Origin: Flavobacterium hydrocarbonoxydans
Lineage (GTDB): Bacteria; Bacteroidota; Bacteroidia; Flavobacteriales; Flavobacteriaceae
DNA: 64,000 bases
NCBI RefSeq assembly: GCF_009789235.1
Contig: NZ_WSTB01000003.1
Coordinates: 186,001 to 250,000, forward strand
Direction: 5' to 3'
Translations under genes and position numbers: made by a program
Notes under the pieces: model-generated
What the model was told of the DNA's origin: nothing
The model's input: only the letters and a program-made list of their open reading frames with translations
Database searches by the model: none
Part shown: positions 17,618 to 26,172 of the stretch, piece after piece
How positions within the stretch are numbered: position 1 is the first letter of the stretch
Layout of the letters: each line of letters begins with the position of its first letter

Positions 17618-18991
17618 ATGCAACATCAAAACGAAGTTATAGGAAAATACCGCTGGACCATCTGCGGTTTGCTTTTCTTTGCCACCACAGTAAACTATCT
17701 GGACAGACAAGTACTGAGTTTACTGGCACCAAGTCTGTCAAAAGAATTCAATTGGAGTAATACCGACTATGCCAATATTACGGCTGTATTTCAATTTACT
17801 TATGCTATTTCAATGCTTTTTGCAGGAAGACTTATTGATAAGATTGGCACCAAAGTGGGCTATATATTAGCCATTGTAATATGGTCCATTGGGGCTATTA
17901 TGCACGCTTACGCCATCCCGATTGGAACTTCAGTGAATAGTGTTTTAGCCTGGGCAGGTATTGCCGCTGTTCCGGTTTCTATTTTAGGTTTTATGATATC
18001 CAGATCCTTCCTGGCTTTTGGGGAATCCGGAAATTTTCCCGCTGCGATTAAAGCCGTCGCCGAATATTTCCCCAAAAAAGAACGCTCCTTTGCCACCGGA
18101 ATATTTAATTCGGGTTCTAATGTTGGTGCCATCTTAGCCCCCATAACTGTTCCGTGGATTGCTGTTAATTGGGGTTGGGAATCTGCCTTTATTATTATTG
18201 GTGCCATTGGTTTTGTATGGATCTTTTTTTGGTACATTTTATATGAAAAACCAGAAAAACAAAAAAGACTTTCAGCTGCTGAATTACATTATATTCTTGA
18301 TGGAGAAATTGCGGAAAAAGAACCTGAAACGGCTCTTCCGAAAGAAAAAATTTCATGGATTAAACTTTTAAAATACAAACAAACCTGGGCTTTTGCATTA
18401 GGCAAATTTTTGACTGATGGAATCTGGTGGTTCTTTTTATTCTGGCTTCCTAAATATCTGGAAGTTCAGTTTGGTCTTGTAAAAACAGATATTGCTTTCC
18501 CGCTTTCCGTGCTTTATACTATGACTATGGTGGGTAGTATTTATGGCGGTTATTTTCCGATGTATTTTATCAACAAAGGGTACAATCCTTATGAAGGAAG
18601 AATGAAGGCCATGTTAATTATTGCTTTGTTTCCTTTAGTAGTTTTATTGGCTCAACCCTTAGGCTATATCAGCTACTGGATTCCGGTGGTATTAATTGGT
18701 GTTGGCGCATCGGCGCATCAGGCGTGGTCGGCTAATATTTTTACAACCGTATCCGATATGTTTCCGAAAAAAGCAGTCGGTTCTATTATTGGAATTGGCG
18801 GAATGGCCGGAGGAATTGGTGGTGTTGTAGTCTCCAAATTAGGTGGTGCGCTGTTTGATTATTACGAAGGATTAGGGCATGTTCAGACAGGTTATACGAT
18901 CATGTTTGTGCTTTGTGCTTTGGCGTATTTAGTGGCTTGGGCTGTTATGAAAACACTGGTTCCTAAATATGCTGAAATAACGGATTTGTAA
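17618..18991 (+). CDS. exuT: MFS hexuronate transporter
   Basis: A 457-residue major facilitator of the anion:cation symporter type with about 12 membrane segments. Visible features are a first-helix NYLDRQVLSLLAP, the loop 2-3 signature GRLIDKIGTK, RSFLAFGESGNFPAAIKAV in helix 4 and SGSNVGAILAP in helix 5. This matches the ExuT/hexuronate group, so it should bring D-glucuronate (and probably galacturonate) across the inner membrane by proton symport. It ends the operon; a strong bidirectional terminator follows. Confidence 0.9.
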   Translation: MQHQNEVIGKYRWTICGLLFFATTVNYLDRQVLSLLAPSLSKEFNWSNTDYANITAVFQFTYAISMLFAGRLIDKIGTKVGYILAIVIWSIGAIMHAYAIPIGTSVNSVLAWAGIAAVPVSILGFMISRSFLAFGESGNFPAAIKAVAEYFPKKERSFATGIFNSGSNVGAILAPITVPWIAVNWGWESAFIIIGAIGFVWIFFWYILYEKPEKQKRLSAAELHYILDGEIAEKEPETALPKEKISWIKLLKYKQTWAFALGKFLTDGIWWFFLFWLPKYLEVQFGLVKTDIAFPLSVLYTMTMVGSIYGGYFPMYFINKGYNPYEGRMKAMLIIALFPLVVLLAQPLGYISYWIPVVLIGVGASAHQAWSANIFTTVSDMFPKKAVGSIIGIGGMAGGIGGVVVSKLGGALFDYYEGLGHVQTGYTIMFVLCALAYLVAWAVMKTLVPKYAEITDL

Positions 18992-19090
18992 TGTTTTATA
19001 CAACTTCTTTCTAAAGGAAAATAAAATATTATAAATCAAGAACTTAAAGCCAAATAAAACAGATTTTTAAGCTTCGATTTGGTATAAAAA

Positions 19091-19130
19091 AATAAAGGAT
19101 GAGCATTTGTACTCATCCTTTATTTTTTTA
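19091..19130. terminator. bidirectional rho-independent terminator
   Basis: AATAAAGGATGAG (19091-19103) pairs perfectly with CTCATCCTTTATT (19112-19124) around an 8-nt loop, with a T-run on the plus strand and an A-rich run on the other side. It separates the plus-strand hexuronate operon from the convergent GH2 gene and can serve both. Confidence 0.9.
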
Positions 19131-19151
19131 TTTAAACGTTTTTTTAATCCT

Positions 19152-20960
19152 TTATTCTTTTCCTTTTTTTTCGTACCACTCTTTCATTACAAAAAAAGCT
19201 TTCTTTTTAAAGCCTTCATTCGAGATCAGGCCTTTACGGTTGTATCCGTCCTGAATTCCTGGCAAAAGTCGTTTTGGTGATCTAAAATCGACCAAAATCC
19301 ATGGACTTAAACCACTAAGATGCGGAATTTTTTCTATCATCTTCAGATTCTGAATATAGAGATATTCCTGATATTCTTCTGTCCAACGTTCGTTTTTTTC
19401 TCCGTGTAATCCTTGTTTGGCACCTCCGCCAAATTCAGAAACTATTACGGGTTTATTATACGGTGTTTCCCAAAAAGCTTTTTCGGCATTTTCCAGATTT
19501 CCGCCATACCAGCCTAAATATTGATTAAAAGCAATTATATCCAGCGATTTTCCGATTTCGTCATCAATCATTCCAACTCCATTAACGTGTCGGGTTAATA
19601 AAGCAGCGCTTACCAATCGGGAATTATCGATTGATTTTGTATGAGCAACTAAATTTTTTATAAAAGTATTTCTGGCGTCAGATACTGGCGTTTCGTTGGC
19701 CATCGACCAAATGATGATGCTGGCTCTGTTTTTATCTCTCGTAATAGCGGCAGTAAGTTGATTTTCTGCATTTTGGTACGTCTTGTTGTTTTCAAATTCA
19801 ACTGTCCAGTACACCGGAATTTCTTCCCAAACCATTAATCCTAATTGATCTGCCAGCCTGATAATATTTTCATTGTGAGGATAATGCGCCAGCCGAACAT
19901 AATTACAGCCTAATTCTTTTGCCCAGTTTAACAATCGCAGGGCATCTTCAGCAGTATGAGCACGGCCTCCTTTTGCATTTTCTTCATGAATAGAAATTCC
20001 GCGCAAAAATATTGGTTTTCCGTTTAATAGAATTTTATCTTCCTGAGTTTCGATAGTTCTAAAACCTATAGCATCCCTGAGTTTTTGTTCCTTAAAATCG
20101 ATTGTTACCTCATATAATTTTGGATTTTCTGGTGACCAATACGAGATTTTTTTAACGGGGATTTCAAAGTTTCCAATTCCGTCTGTACCTATTTTTAACT
20201 TGTAATTTATCTTTAATTCAGGTATTGAAATTATTGCCTGATCTTGGGACGAATTGAAATTATTGATTTTAATAAAGCCCGAAATAAGATTTTGATTGCC
20301 TTTTTTAAGCTGAATGTTGTAATCTTCAACAAACGATTCATTTTCTTCTATTAAGAGAATGTCACGCGTAATTCCGCCATAATTCCACCAATCGGTATTT
20401 ATTGTAGGGACATCTTCTTTATGACGGGTATTATCAGCTTTAATAACCAGATAATTGTCTTTTGGTTTTACTATCGCTGTAATTTCATAATTAAAAGGAG
20501 TAAATCCTCCCTCATGAGTTCCTAATTTCTTTCCATTCAGATAAACATCAGCTTTATAGTTGATTGCTCCTAAATAAATAAAAAGACGTTTGCTGGCTTT
20601 TAAATCATAATCAAAAGATTTCCTGAACCAAACATTCCCTTCATAAAATTTAAGTTCCGGAACCTGCGAATTCCAATCGCCGGGAATATTTATTTGGGGA
20701 GATTTATCAAAATCATATTCTACCAATTCTTGTTTGTTTACGGCATGATAATTATTAAAAAACGCTGCATTTGAAGGCTTTTTCTGTTTATCATATTCAT
20801 CGTGATGAAAACTGTAATACCCCGTTTCATAAGGATCGACTATATAATTCCAAACCCCGTTTAAAGAGGTTGTGTTTCGGTTTGAAACATTCGTAATTAA
20901 ACCTTGTGCCTCTGTAATAGCAAAGGTCGCTAAGAATACTAGTATTAGGATTTTTTTCAT
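19152..20960 (-). CDS. GH2 beta-glucuronidase-like enzyme, 602 residues
   Basis: A compact three-domain GH2 enzyme close in size to E. coli UidA. It has a signal peptide (KKILILVFLATFAITEAQ), a jelly-roll domain (about 20-200), an Ig-like domain (about 205-290) and a TIM barrel. The acid/base Glu is in WSMANET (near residue 415) and the nucleophile in IVSEFGGGA (near 505). A C-terminal YNRKG segment carries an Asn-x-Lys pair like the one that holds the substrate carboxylate in beta-glucuronidases, so terminal beta-D-glucuronate is the likely target. An upstream in-frame ATG at 20984 would add MLETKEIK before the signal peptide, so I chose 20960. It is the last gene of the SusCD-GH88-GH2-GH2 operon. 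Confidence 0.85.
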   Translation of the reverse strand: MKKILILVFLATFAITEAQGLITNVSNRNTTSLNGVWNYIVDPYETGYYSFHHDEYDKQKKPSNAAFFNNYHAVNKQELVEYDFDKSPQINIPGDWNSQVPELKFYEGNVWFRKSFDYDLKASKRLFIYLGAINYKADVYLNGKKLGTHEGGFTPFNYEITAIVKPKDNYLVIKADNTRHKEDVPTINTDWWNYGGITRDILLIEENESFVEDYNIQLKKGNQNLISGFIKINNFNSSQDQAIISIPELKINYKLKIGTDGIGNFEIPVKKISYWSPENPKLYEVTIDFKEQKLRDAIGFRTIETQEDKILLNGKPIFLRGISIHEENAKGGRAHTAEDALRLLNWAKELGCNYVRLAHYPHNENIIRLADQLGLMVWEEIPVYWTVEFENNKTYQNAENQLTAAITRDKNRASIIIWSMANETPVSDARNTFIKNLVAHTKSIDNSRLVSAALLTRHVNGVGMIDDEIGKSLDIIAFNQYLGWYGGNLENAEKAFWETPYNKPVIVSEFGGGAKQGLHGEKNERWTEEYQEYLYIQNLKMIEKIPHLSGLSPWILVDFRSPKRLLPGIQDGYNRKGLISNEGFKKKAFFVMKEWYEKKGKE

Positions 20961-21018
20961 TTTTATTTCTTTTGTTTCAAGCAAATTTCAACGTTTTGAC
21001 AAGTTGTTTGCTAATCCA

Positions 21019-23436
21019 TTAATCAATCGCTATTTTCAAATATTCGCCTTTGAAATTCTGGTTTAATACCGTCATCTCAATAGGAATATTCGAGCCATCG
21101 GGAACAACTTCGATTGAAGCCTTTCCATTGGCCATTTTTATCGATTCGCTTCCGGTAGGTGTTCCTTGATTTCTCATTGTTTTACCACCTTTCAAACATT
21201 GAAAATAAACACTGTCTTCATAATCAAGACAACGTAAATTATTATGATCGATTGCAATTGCAGTAACCAGATAATTACCGTTTTTTAATTTTTCTGAGGA
21301 TAATTGCAAAGAAGTTGCGGTATCATTTTTATTAAAACGATAGTTTACCATTAAAGTATCCGAAACTTTTTTTCCATCTTTCGTTTGTCCTGCAGCGATT
21401 AGAGTATTTTTACCTTTGGTAAAATTTACCTCCCAGGTTAAACCACTTGCGGGAAAAACAGCAATATTTCTTTCTTTTTCACCTAATGACTTTCCATTAT
21501 GAAATAAAGTAACTTTTTCGCAATTACTAAAAACGCTAAGTGTTCTCGGAGTATTTTCAGGCCCCTGACGTTCTGTCCAGGTATGAGATTCGATGTATGC
21601 AAAAGGTTCCTTGCTCCAATAACTTTTAAAAACATAATAAGCATCTTTTGGATTTCCACTTCGATCCACCAGTCCTTTTTGATTCATATAAGGTATATCA
21701 TCTTCAGGGCGCAATGGTGTTGCAAAATCTTTAAAAGCCCATTGTACATTGCCTACAAAAGTTGGGTCATTTTCGGAAATATAAAGATGCCAATCAAATA
21801 AATCAACGATGTAGTTTTCGCTCCAGTCTCCAATTTGAGCAATATTGGCCACTTTTGTTTGTACAATTGCTTCTTCCCAGCCTTCTGCTTTTATGATGTT
21901 TTCGCCAGTAACGGGGTTTTCGCTATGACGGCCCACGTGACTGTCACCACCATATTCGGCATGGATAAAGTGTTTGTATTCTTTTTTGTAAACATCAATG
22001 GCTTTTTGATAACTTTTATAACTTCCGGAATACCAGCCAGACCAGATAGAAGGCGAGAAAACATCGACAATTTGTGAGCCTTCGTAATATTTTCTAATAG
22101 CCGTTTTACGTGTTGGATCTAATTGATGCGCAATGTCATTCAATTCAGTTAAAAAAGCATTAGTTTTTTGCGCATTGTCGCCATCTGGAAAATCAGGAAG
22201 CCAGTTCATTTCATTTCCTAAAGACCAAATAATAATGCTCGGATGATTATAGTTCTGATGGATTATTTCGGTCAGCATATTTTTTGTATTCGTTTGCCAG
22301 ACCTCATTCCCGATACCGCCACGACACCAGGGCAGTTCATCCCAAACCAATAAACCCAGTTCATCGCACGCTTTGTAAATTTCAGGATCTTGGGGATAAT
22401 GCGCTAAACGAACAAAATTAGCCCCCATTTTTTTTATCGATTCCATATCAGCGCGATGTTGTTCGTTTGTCATCGCCGCACCTACACCAGCCTGCTCTTC
22501 ATGACGGTGTGTACCACGAATTAACAGGCGTTTTCCGTTGAGATAAAAAGGACCATGATCCTTAAATTCAAACCATCTGAAACCTACTTTTTCTGTAATA
22601 GTATCGGTAATTTTATTTTTATCTGATAAAATTGCCGTAACCGAATATAAATTAGGGGTTTCCGTATCCCAAAGTTCTGGATTTTTGATGTTTTCGAAAG
22701 TTATGTTTGCTGTTTTATCAGAAACTGGAATTGTTTTACTATCGACCTTCTTCCCTTTTGGGTTTTTAAGAATAACCGTCAACGCTAAATCTTTGCTGTT
22801 ATCGGGATTTTTTATTGAAGATATAATTTGCAACGAGGCTTTCTTTGCCGAAACTACCGGTGTTGTAATCTTTACATTATCGATATGATTTTTGTATTGG
22901 GATACTAGCCACACATCTCTTGTGATTCCTCCATAAATAAAAAAATCGCTTTTTTGAGACGGAATAATCTCAATATCATAACTGTTATCTACGCGGGCAA
23001 AAATTTCATTACTTCCTTCTTTAATAAAATTAGTAATATCAATTGTAAATCCAATATAACCGCCAACATGTCCTCCGGCTTCTTTACCGTTTACATAGAT
23101 TTTTGTAGTAACATTTGAACCTTCAAAATATAAAGAATAATTACGGTTTTTATCAATCCTGGGAATAATTAAGTCCTTTTGATACCAGCTTGCATCTCTT
23201 CTGTAGCCCGGATTTAAGTCGGTTGCATCTTCGCTGTTCCAAGTGTGTGGTAAATTTAGTTTTGTCCAGGCTGTTGTCTTTTTTGCCTGATCAATATTTT
23301 GGGTATTATTTTCTAAATACAGCCAATTTTCATTGATATTTATTTTGGTCTGAGCAAAACCCATATTGGCATAAAATTGCAAAACAAAAATAAAAACTAT
23401 CGTATAAGATGGCTTAAAATACTGGAATCCTTTCAT
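21019..23436 (-). CDS. large GH2 beta-glycosidase, possible beta-glucuronidase
   Basis: An 805-residue GH2 enzyme with a signal peptide ending GFAQ (about 1-29), a jelly roll, an Ig-like domain and a TIM barrel. The acid/base Glu is in WSLGNEM (near 400) and the nucleophile in IHAEYGG (near 488). C-terminal Glyco_hydro_2-type and Ig-like domains (about 640-800) follow. A YMNQKGLVD segment near 590 again offers the Asn-x-Lys pair linked to uronate recognition, though this motif alone does not exclude beta-galactosidase. It starts 3 bp after the GH88 stop, in the same operon as the smaller GH2 gene. Two different GH2 enzymes in one operon suggest two glucuronate linkages or two chain positions. 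Confidence 0.82.
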   Translation of the reverse strand: MKGFQYFKPSYTIVFIFVLQFYANMGFAQTKININENWLYLENNTQNIDQAKKTTAWTKLNLPHTWNSEDATDLNPGYRRDASWYQKDLIIPRIDKNRNYSLYFEGSNVTTKIYVNGKEAGGHVGGYIGFTIDITNFIKEGSNEIFARVDNSYDIEIIPSQKSDFFIYGGITRDVWLVSQYKNHIDNVKITTPVVSAKKASLQIISSIKNPDNSKDLALTVILKNPKGKKVDSKTIPVSDKTANITFENIKNPELWDTETPNLYSVTAILSDKNKITDTITEKVGFRWFEFKDHGPFYLNGKRLLIRGTHRHEEQAGVGAAMTNEQHRADMESIKKMGANFVRLAHYPQDPEIYKACDELGLLVWDELPWCRGGIGNEVWQTNTKNMLTEIIHQNYNHPSIIIWSLGNEMNWLPDFPDGDNAQKTNAFLTELNDIAHQLDPTRKTAIRKYYEGSQIVDVFSPSIWSGWYSGSYKSYQKAIDVYKKEYKHFIHAEYGGDSHVGRHSENPVTGENIIKAEGWEEAIVQTKVANIAQIGDWSENYIVDLFDWHLYISENDPTFVGNVQWAFKDFATPLRPEDDIPYMNQKGLVDRSGNPKDAYYVFKSYWSKEPFAYIESHTWTERQGPENTPRTLSVFSNCEKVTLFHNGKSLGEKERNIAVFPASGLTWEVNFTKGKNTLIAAGQTKDGKKVSDTLMVNYRFNKNDTATSLQLSSEKLKNGNYLVTAIAIDHNNLRCLDYEDSVYFQCLKGGKTMRNQGTPTGSESIKMANGKASIEVVPDGSNIPIEMTVLNQNFKGEYLKIAID

Positions 23437-23439
23437 AAA

Positions 23440-24627
23440 TTACAAAGTTTTTTTTCTTAATAATGCCTCCAGAAAATAATAATCGGCATAGATTATGGGT
23501 TCGTCTATTTCATCATTTTTGGGCCAGTTTCCTGTGCTGTGATCGAGTATAAATGGTGCTTTTACCGTGGCATTCAAAACGTAAGCAGCGGAACTTAACG
23601 ATTGGATTGTTTTATCGGCGAAAGCCAAATAACTTTTGTTTTTTGTGTAACCATAAAGTTCATATAAAGCTGAAGCCATAACCGCTGCGGCTGAAGCATC
23701 CCGGGCTGCATTTGGAATACCAGGATCTTTAAAATCCCAATAAGGAATTCCATCTTCAGGTAAATTTTTATGGTTCATAAAAAACTGAGCTGTTGCTTCG
23801 GCTTGTTGCAAGTAAGCTACATCTTTTGTATAGCGGTACGACATCGTAAATCCGTACACTGCCCAAGCTTGTCCGCGTGCCCAAACAGAATCATCATTGT
23901 ACCCCTGAAGCGTTGTTTTTTTTCTTACTGCTCTAGAAACCGGATCATAGTCCAGCACATGATAACAGCTGTTGTCTTCTCTAAATTGATTTTTCAGCGT
24001 TGTATTGGCATGCTTAACAGCAAGTTCCTGATATTTATTATTGCCTGATAATTTTGAAGCTTCAAAAAGCAATTCTAAATTCATCATATTGTCAATAATA
24101 ACAGGATATTCCCAAATGTCGTTGTTAAAATCCCAAGATCTTATAGAGCCCACTTTATCGTTAAAACGAGTGCATAACGTTTCCGCACCTTTTATAATAA
24201 CGTCTTTATATTCTTGCTTGTTTTCCACTTTTAGCGCTTCTCCAAAACTGCAAAACACTTTGAAACCAACGTCGTGCGAATGATCATTAACACTTTCCTT
24301 TTTACTGAAAGGAGTCCATTTTTCGGCCTGTTTTTTATAGGCTTCATTTCCTGTAAGGCGGTACAATTGCCATAAATTCCCGGCAAAAAAACCACTGGTC
24401 CAGTCTCTTGACGGAACTTTTTTAATCAGATTGGTTTTAAGGGTTATGCTTCTTGGCATTGACATCGAATCAACAGGATAATCCAGTAACATTTTATATC
24501 TTGTTTCCAAAAGATTAGCTGTGGCTGGAGAGGCATTTTTGGTCTGAGGAATAATTCCGGATTTGCATGCTGTTGCCAGCGATGCAAACCCAAGAATTAA
24601 AGTATAACTAACTTTATTCATACGCAT
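23440..24627 (-). CDS. GH88 unsaturated glucuronyl hydrolase, lipoprotein
   Basis: Predicted to release the 4,5-unsaturated glucuronate end of lyase products by hydrating its double bond. The 395-residue alpha/alpha-barrel protein has SRDWTSGFFAGNLW (near 75), SHDVGF (catalytic-type Asp, near 118), IIDNMMNLELL (second Asp, near 172) and VWARGQAWAVYG (near 240). A lipobox at LATAC (Cys near 21) predicts membrane anchoring. Two ATGs (24627 and 24621) are possible; both keep the signal. It is 11 bp downstream of susD. The presence of GH88 implies that a lyase or dehydratase makes unsaturated ends, a role the beta-helix, DUF4861-like and PL14-like proteins in this window could fill. Confidence 0.92.
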   Translation of the reverse strand: MRMNKVSYTLILGFASLATACKSGIIPQTKNASPATANLLETRYKMLLDYPVDSMSMPRSITLKTNLIKKVPSRDWTSGFFAGNLWQLYRLTGNEAYKKQAEKWTPFSKKESVNDHSHDVGFKVFCSFGEALKVENKQEYKDVIIKGAETLCTRFNDKVGSIRSWDFNNDIWEYPVIIDNMMNLELLFEASKLSGNNKYQELAVKHANTTLKNQFREDNSCYHVLDYDPVSRAVRKKTTLQGYNDDSVWARGQAWAVYGFTMSYRYTKDVAYLQQAEATAQFFMNHKNLPEDGIPYWDFKDPGIPNAARDASAAAVMASALYELYGYTKNKSYLAFADKTIQSLSSAAYVLNATVKAPFILDHSTGNWPKNDEIDEPIIYADYYFLEALLRKKTL

Positions 24628-24638
24628 TAATCTAATGT

Positions 24639-26156
24639 TTAGTAACCAGGATTGTTAGGTTGTAAATTAGGATTGATTGCCAATTCTGTCCCTGGTAATG
24701 GAAATAGGTAATCTTTGGCTGGATTGAAATTTGCGTGTGGTTCCAGGCCATCAGGACCAAATACTTCAGGACCATTTTTTAACCTTTTGATATCATACCA
24801 TCTGATGTATTCAAAAGCAAATTCTAATCTTCTTTCATCAATAACCATTTTCTTAAAATCATTTTTGGATAATCCTGGGGCTACATTCGCCGGAAACGAA
24901 ACCATTTTTCCTGCTTTATTTCTTGCTCTTGCGCGAACTCTGTTTACATATCCATCTGCTTCAGTGGTTCCGGGATTAATTTCGTTCAAAGCTTCAGCAG
25001 CAGTCAGCAATACTTCTGCGTAACGCATCGTAATGTAATTGTGTTCAGAAGTTCTTCCGTTAGCACCCGCTTTTCCTGGAAAACGATAATATTTCGCAAT
25101 ATGTGGTCGGGGTGCTTTTTCGTTATCACTTGATGGATAAACCTGCAAAGATCCTCCTGGTCCTGTTTTCTTTCTAATAATAGTATCAAAACTAACCGCT
25201 CTTCTGTAATCTCTCTGATCCCAAGTATTAAATACTTTTAGCGAAGGAACTGCAACCGAAAATCCTTGTCCGTAATTGTAGCTGTCATCTTTTAATGAAC
25301 CTGTAAAAAAGGCTGTATAGTCCTGACCGTAATTTCCTGAATTTAAGTTATTAAAGTCGATGGTAAACATAGGTTCCTTTAAAGAAGCCGCTTTTGTAGC
25401 ATTGAATAAATCCTGAAAATCAGCATCTAAACCCAAACCAAATTTGGTTTCGTTTGTAATTACGTATTTAGCTTCGTCGTACGCTTTTTGATAATTTCCT
25501 AAAGTAAGGTAAACTGAGGCCAAATATCCTGCTGCAGTACCTTTTCCCGGAACTGCTTTTGCTTTTGGTTTGTCTTCCAGCCATTGTTTTGCAAATTCTA
25601 AATCGGCAATAATTTTTAGATAAACATCTGCTTCTTTAGTTTTGCCTAAAGAATTTACCTGAGAAACATCGCTAACAACAAAATCAACGTACGGAATATC
25701 TCCAAAAATCCGAACCAAATGATAATACGTAAACGCTCTTGCGAAATAAGCCTGAGCGACAATTGCGTTTACTTTTTCAGGATCTCCAGGCGTTTTCTTA
25801 GCTCCTTCAATGGCCTGATTAGCAGCAGTAATAATGATATAGGATTGTGGCCAAAAGTTGGCAACAAGAGCATTCGTATCATTCATCGTCATATCATTAA
25901 CATCGATACGGGCTGCCTGTGTGGTTCTGTCACCAATATCGGCCATATCATCGCGAAGCATAAGGGCAATCGTAAATTCGCGTCCCCAATAATTATTGTG
26001 GGCAATATTGGCAAAAGCTCCATTTACAGCTGCCTGTAAGTCATTTGTATTGTTAAAAAAGTTGCCGGGACCAATAATTCCTACCGGTTTTTCTTCGAGG
26101 TCAGAACAGCTAAAAGCGAATACTCCCAATAAAAGGAAAGTTATATATTTTTTCAT
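24639..26156 (-). CDS. SusD/RagB-family glycan-binding lipoprotein
   Basis: Surface lipoprotein that forms the lid of the SusC channel and binds oligosaccharide. The 505-residue protein has a lipobox in FAFSCSDLE (Cys near 17). N-terminal TPR-like helices include AYFARAFTYYHLVRIFGDIP, a hallmark SusD stretch near 160. C-terminal blocks are ITMRYAEVLLTAAEALN (near 385), DERRLEFAFEYIRWYDIKR (near 440) and YLFPLPGTELAINPNL at the end. It follows susC by 16 bp. Confidence 0.95.
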   Translation of the reverse strand: MKKYITFLLLGVFAFSCSDLEEKPVGIIGPGNFFNNTNDLQAAVNGAFANIAHNNYWGREFTIALMLRDDMADIGDRTTQAARIDVNDMTMNDTNALVANFWPQSYIIITAANQAIEGAKKTPGDPEKVNAIVAQAYFARAFTYYHLVRIFGDIPYVDFVVSDVSQVNSLGKTKEADVYLKIIADLEFAKQWLEDKPKAKAVPGKGTAAGYLASVYLTLGNYQKAYDEAKYVITNETKFGLGLDADFQDLFNATKAASLKEPMFTIDFNNLNSGNYGQDYTAFFTGSLKDDSYNYGQGFSVAVPSLKVFNTWDQRDYRRAVSFDTIIRKKTGPGGSLQVYPSSDNEKAPRPHIAKYYRFPGKAGANGRTSEHNYITMRYAEVLLTAAEALNEINPGTTEADGYVNRVRARARNKAGKMVSFPANVAPGLSKNDFKKMVIDERRLEFAFEYIRWYDIKRLKNGPEVFGPDGLEPHANFNPAKDYLFPLPGTELAINPNLQPNNPGY

Positions 26157-26172
26157 AATATTATTTTTTAGA

